Shown in pieces: positions 7,072-8,416 of a stretch of 8,416 nucleotides of DNA (position 1 is the stretch's first letter; every line of letters starts with the position of its first letter). This stretch comes from Alphaproteobacteria bacterium UBA6189 (lineage in GTDB: Bacteria; Pseudomonadota; Alphaproteobacteria; Rickettsiales; UBA3002). The DNA is taken from assembly GCA_002422745.1 (NCBI GenBank), contig DITH01000017.1, positions 2,666-11,081 of the forward strand, in the 5' to 3' direction. The position numbers and the translations under genes are program-made. The notes beneath the pieces were generated by a model. That model saw only the letters and a program-made list of their open reading frames with translations, made no database searches and had not been told where the DNA came from.

Positions 7072-7830
7072 ATGAACCTGTCGCCAACATGGCTGATCGC
7101 CAACTGGAAAATGCACGGCACCCATGCCCGCGTGCGCCATTTCGCCTACGCGGTGAACGATGCACTGGCCATGGCACCTGCCGCGCTTAAGGCCGTGTTC
7201 TGCCCGCCTTTTTCCTATCTTGAAACGGCCCGCGCGGCGTTGCCACCCAACGCGCGGCTGGCCATCGGCGGCCAGAACTGTGCCAAGGATGCCCAGGGCG
7301 CCTTCACGGGCGGCATCAGTGCGCCGATGCTGGCCGACTGCGGTGCGCGCTATGTCATCCTCGGCCATTCCGAGCGCCGACTCTTCATGCACGAAACGGA
7401 CGACCAGGTGTCGGCTAAGGTGCAGGCCGCGTACGCTGCGGGGCTGACGCCGATCATTTGTATCGGTGAAACCGAAGCCGAATATCAGGCGGGCAAGACA
7501 GCGGCGGTACTGGAAAATCAACTCAAGCCGCTGCTCGACGCCAACCGGCGTATTGCCGGTGCGACCGATGGGCGCCCGGCACTGATTGCCTACGAACCCG
7601 TCTGGGCGATTGGCAGCGGCAAAACCCCTACCAGTGCTGAGATCGAAGCCGCGCATACCCACATCAAATCAATCCTTGGCAGCGCGCAACCCGTGCTGTA
7701 TGGAGGCTCAGTCAAACCGGCCAATATCCGCGAAATTCTTTCCATTGCCTCGGTCGACGGCGCGCTCATCGGCGGCGCTAGCCTGGAGGTGGAAAGCATG
7801 TGCGCCATGATTGCGGCTGTAACAACGTAG
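7072..7830 (+). CDS. tpiA: Triosephosphate isomerase
   Basis: A 252-residue cytoplasmic TIM-barrel enzyme that interconverts dihydroxyacetone phosphate and glyceraldehyde 3-phosphate in glycolysis and gluconeogenesis. All key residues are present: Asn11 and Lys13 in ANWKMHG, the electrophile His99 in LGHSERR, the base Glu175 in AYEPVWAIG, the phosphate-gripping loop AIGSGKTPT at 179-187, and the GGS phosphate site at 211-213. Length is normal. The ATG at 7072 places the catalytic Asn at the family position. A GTG at 7033 would add 13 residues with no counterpart. No clear Shine-Dalgarno precedes this ATG. It is divergent from the ppiD-like gene with 77 bases between the starts, and is followed after seven bases by secG. 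Confidence 0.97.
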   Translation: MNLSPTWLIANWKMHGTHARVRHFAYAVNDALAMAPAALKAVFCPPFSYLETARAALPPNARLAIGGQNCAKDAQGAFTGGISAPMLADCGARYVILGHSERRLFMHETDDQVSAKVQAAYAAGLTPIICIGETEAEYQAGKTAAVLENQLKPLLDANRRIAGATDGRPALIAYEPVWAIGSGKTPTSAEIEAAHTHIKSILGSAQPVLYGGSVKPANIREILSIASVDGALIGGASLEVESMCAMIAAVTT

Positions 7831-7837
7831 GAAAAAC

Positions 7838-8206
7838 ATGATCCAGGTATTGCTTGTAGTTCAGGTGCTCGTCGCGGCAGCACTCATCGGCGTAGTCCTC
7901 ATCCAGCGTTCGGACTCGGATGGCTTCGGCCTCGGCTCCGGTTCGGGCAGCAACTTCATGACCGGCCGCTCTGCCGCCAACCTGCTCACCCGCACCACGG
8001 CCATTTTAGCCACCGTGTTTATTATCAACTCGCTGGCGCTGTCGATCCTGGCTGCACGCGGTAACGAGCGCTCGATTGTCGACCAGGTAACCGAGTCGGC
8101 TGATCCGGCGATTCCCCAGGTGCCGGTGGCCGATGAGGCGGGCATAGCCACCGAATCGAAAAAAGACATTGAACCCGCAGCAAACGCAGGTAAGAAGCAG
8201 CAGTAA
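7838..8206 (+). CDS. secG: Preprotein translocase subunit SecG
   Basis: A 122-residue inner-membrane protein, the small accessory subunit of the SecYEG channel that helps SecA-driven export. Two membrane helices are visible at about 3-23 and 53-73. Between them is the family loop with [24 protein letters not shown] at 29-52, including the conserved LIQ before it. The C-terminal tail after residue 75 is long, hydrophilic and low in complexity, ending in KKQQ, which is common in alphaproteobacterial SecG. AGGA at 7829-7832 overlaps the tpiA stop and serves as its ribosome binding site. Spacing to both neighbours suggests one transcript tpiA-secG-pyrG. Confidence 0.94.
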   Translation: MIQVLLVVQVLVAAALIGVVLIQRSDSDGFGLGSGSGSNFMTGRSAANLLTRTTAILATVFIINSLALSILAARGNERSIVDQVTESADPAIPQVPVADEAGIATESKKDIEPAANAGKKQQ

Positions 8207-8229
8207 ATTTCGTCAGGGAGAGAGCACGC

Positions 8230-8416
8230 ATGCCGACACGTTATATTTTTGTAACCGGTGGCGTGGTGTCTTCCCTTGGCAAAGGCCTTTCGGCGGCCTC
8301 GCTGGCAGCTTTGCTGCAAGGTCGTGGCTTTAAAGTTCGCCTGCGCAAGCTCGACCCATATCTCAATGTCGATCCCGGCACCATGAACCCGACCCAGCAC
8401 GGTGAAGTTTTCGTGA
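8230..8416 (+). CDS. pyrG: CTP synthase, N-terminal part (runs off the window)
   Basis: The first 62 codons of CTP synthase, which aminates UTP to CTP using glutamine and ATP. The N-terminal synthetase (amidoligase) domain starts at once with [15 protein letters not shown] at 5-19, whose Lys18 is the P-loop lysine, and continues with [21 protein letters not shown] at 40-60, nearly identical to the well-known E. coli enzyme. A strong ribosome binding site AGGGAG lies at 8215-8220, nine bases before the ATG, and the gap from the secG stop is 23 bases. The glutaminase domain lies beyond the window. Confidence 0.97.
   Translation, partial: MPTRYIFVTGGVVSSLGKGLSAASLAALLQGRGFKVRLRKLDPYLNVDPGTMNPTQHGEVFV

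Noticed and set aside
7063..7662. 199-codon minus-strand open frame opposite tpiA
   Set aside because: tpiA has every catalytic residue in the other strand; this is a shadow frame.
1..8416. Mobile elements, CRISPR arrays, tRNA or rRNA genes, toxin or defence genes
   Set aside because: No repeats, transposase motifs, tRNA-like cloverleaf or defence motifs were seen; the window is almost wholly filled by housekeeping genes.

Overview
The window looks like ordinary chromosomal DNA from an alphaproteobacterium. It is GC-rich, densely packed and made mostly of housekeeping genes. The lineage call is an inference. It rests on tpiA-secG-pyrG facing away from a ppiD-like gene joined to trpE, on trpE and trpG being separate genes, and on SecG and the PpiD-like protein resembling alphaproteobacterial versions. 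I see no tRNA, rRNA, CRISPR array, insertion sequence or phage gene.

Left part, read on the minus strand from about 6994 down to 68: a long gene string in the order ppiD-like, trpE, uncharacterised lipoprotein, trpG, trpD, trpC, DUF599 membrane protein. TrpE and TrpG form anthranilate synthase, TrpD adds the phosphoribosyl group, and TrpC closes the indole ring, so the string covers chorismate to indole-3-glycerol phosphate except for the TrpF step. trpF, trpB and trpA are not here. ppiD and trpE overlap by 8 bases. trpG/trpD, trpD/trpC and trpC/DUF599 each overlap by an ATGA. The only real breaks are on either side of the lipoprotein gene: a 121-base AT-rich gap before it, and a 40-base gap with a small hairpin after it.

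Right part, plus strand from 7072: tpiA (glycolysis), secG (Sec translocon subunit) and the first 62 codons of pyrG (CTP synthase), closely spaced and probably co-transcribed. The 77-base gap between ppiD and tpiA must carry promoters for both directions. A TTGACA box facing ppiD is visible there. At the far left edge, the last 21 codons of a plus-strand gene converge on the DUF599 gene with no spacer.

The window holds no obviously new system. Three points merit a second look: an uncharacterised lipoprotein gene splitting the two anthranilate synthase genes, a PpiD-like protein that seems to have lost its parvulin domain, and a DUF599 membrane protein translationally tied to trpC.
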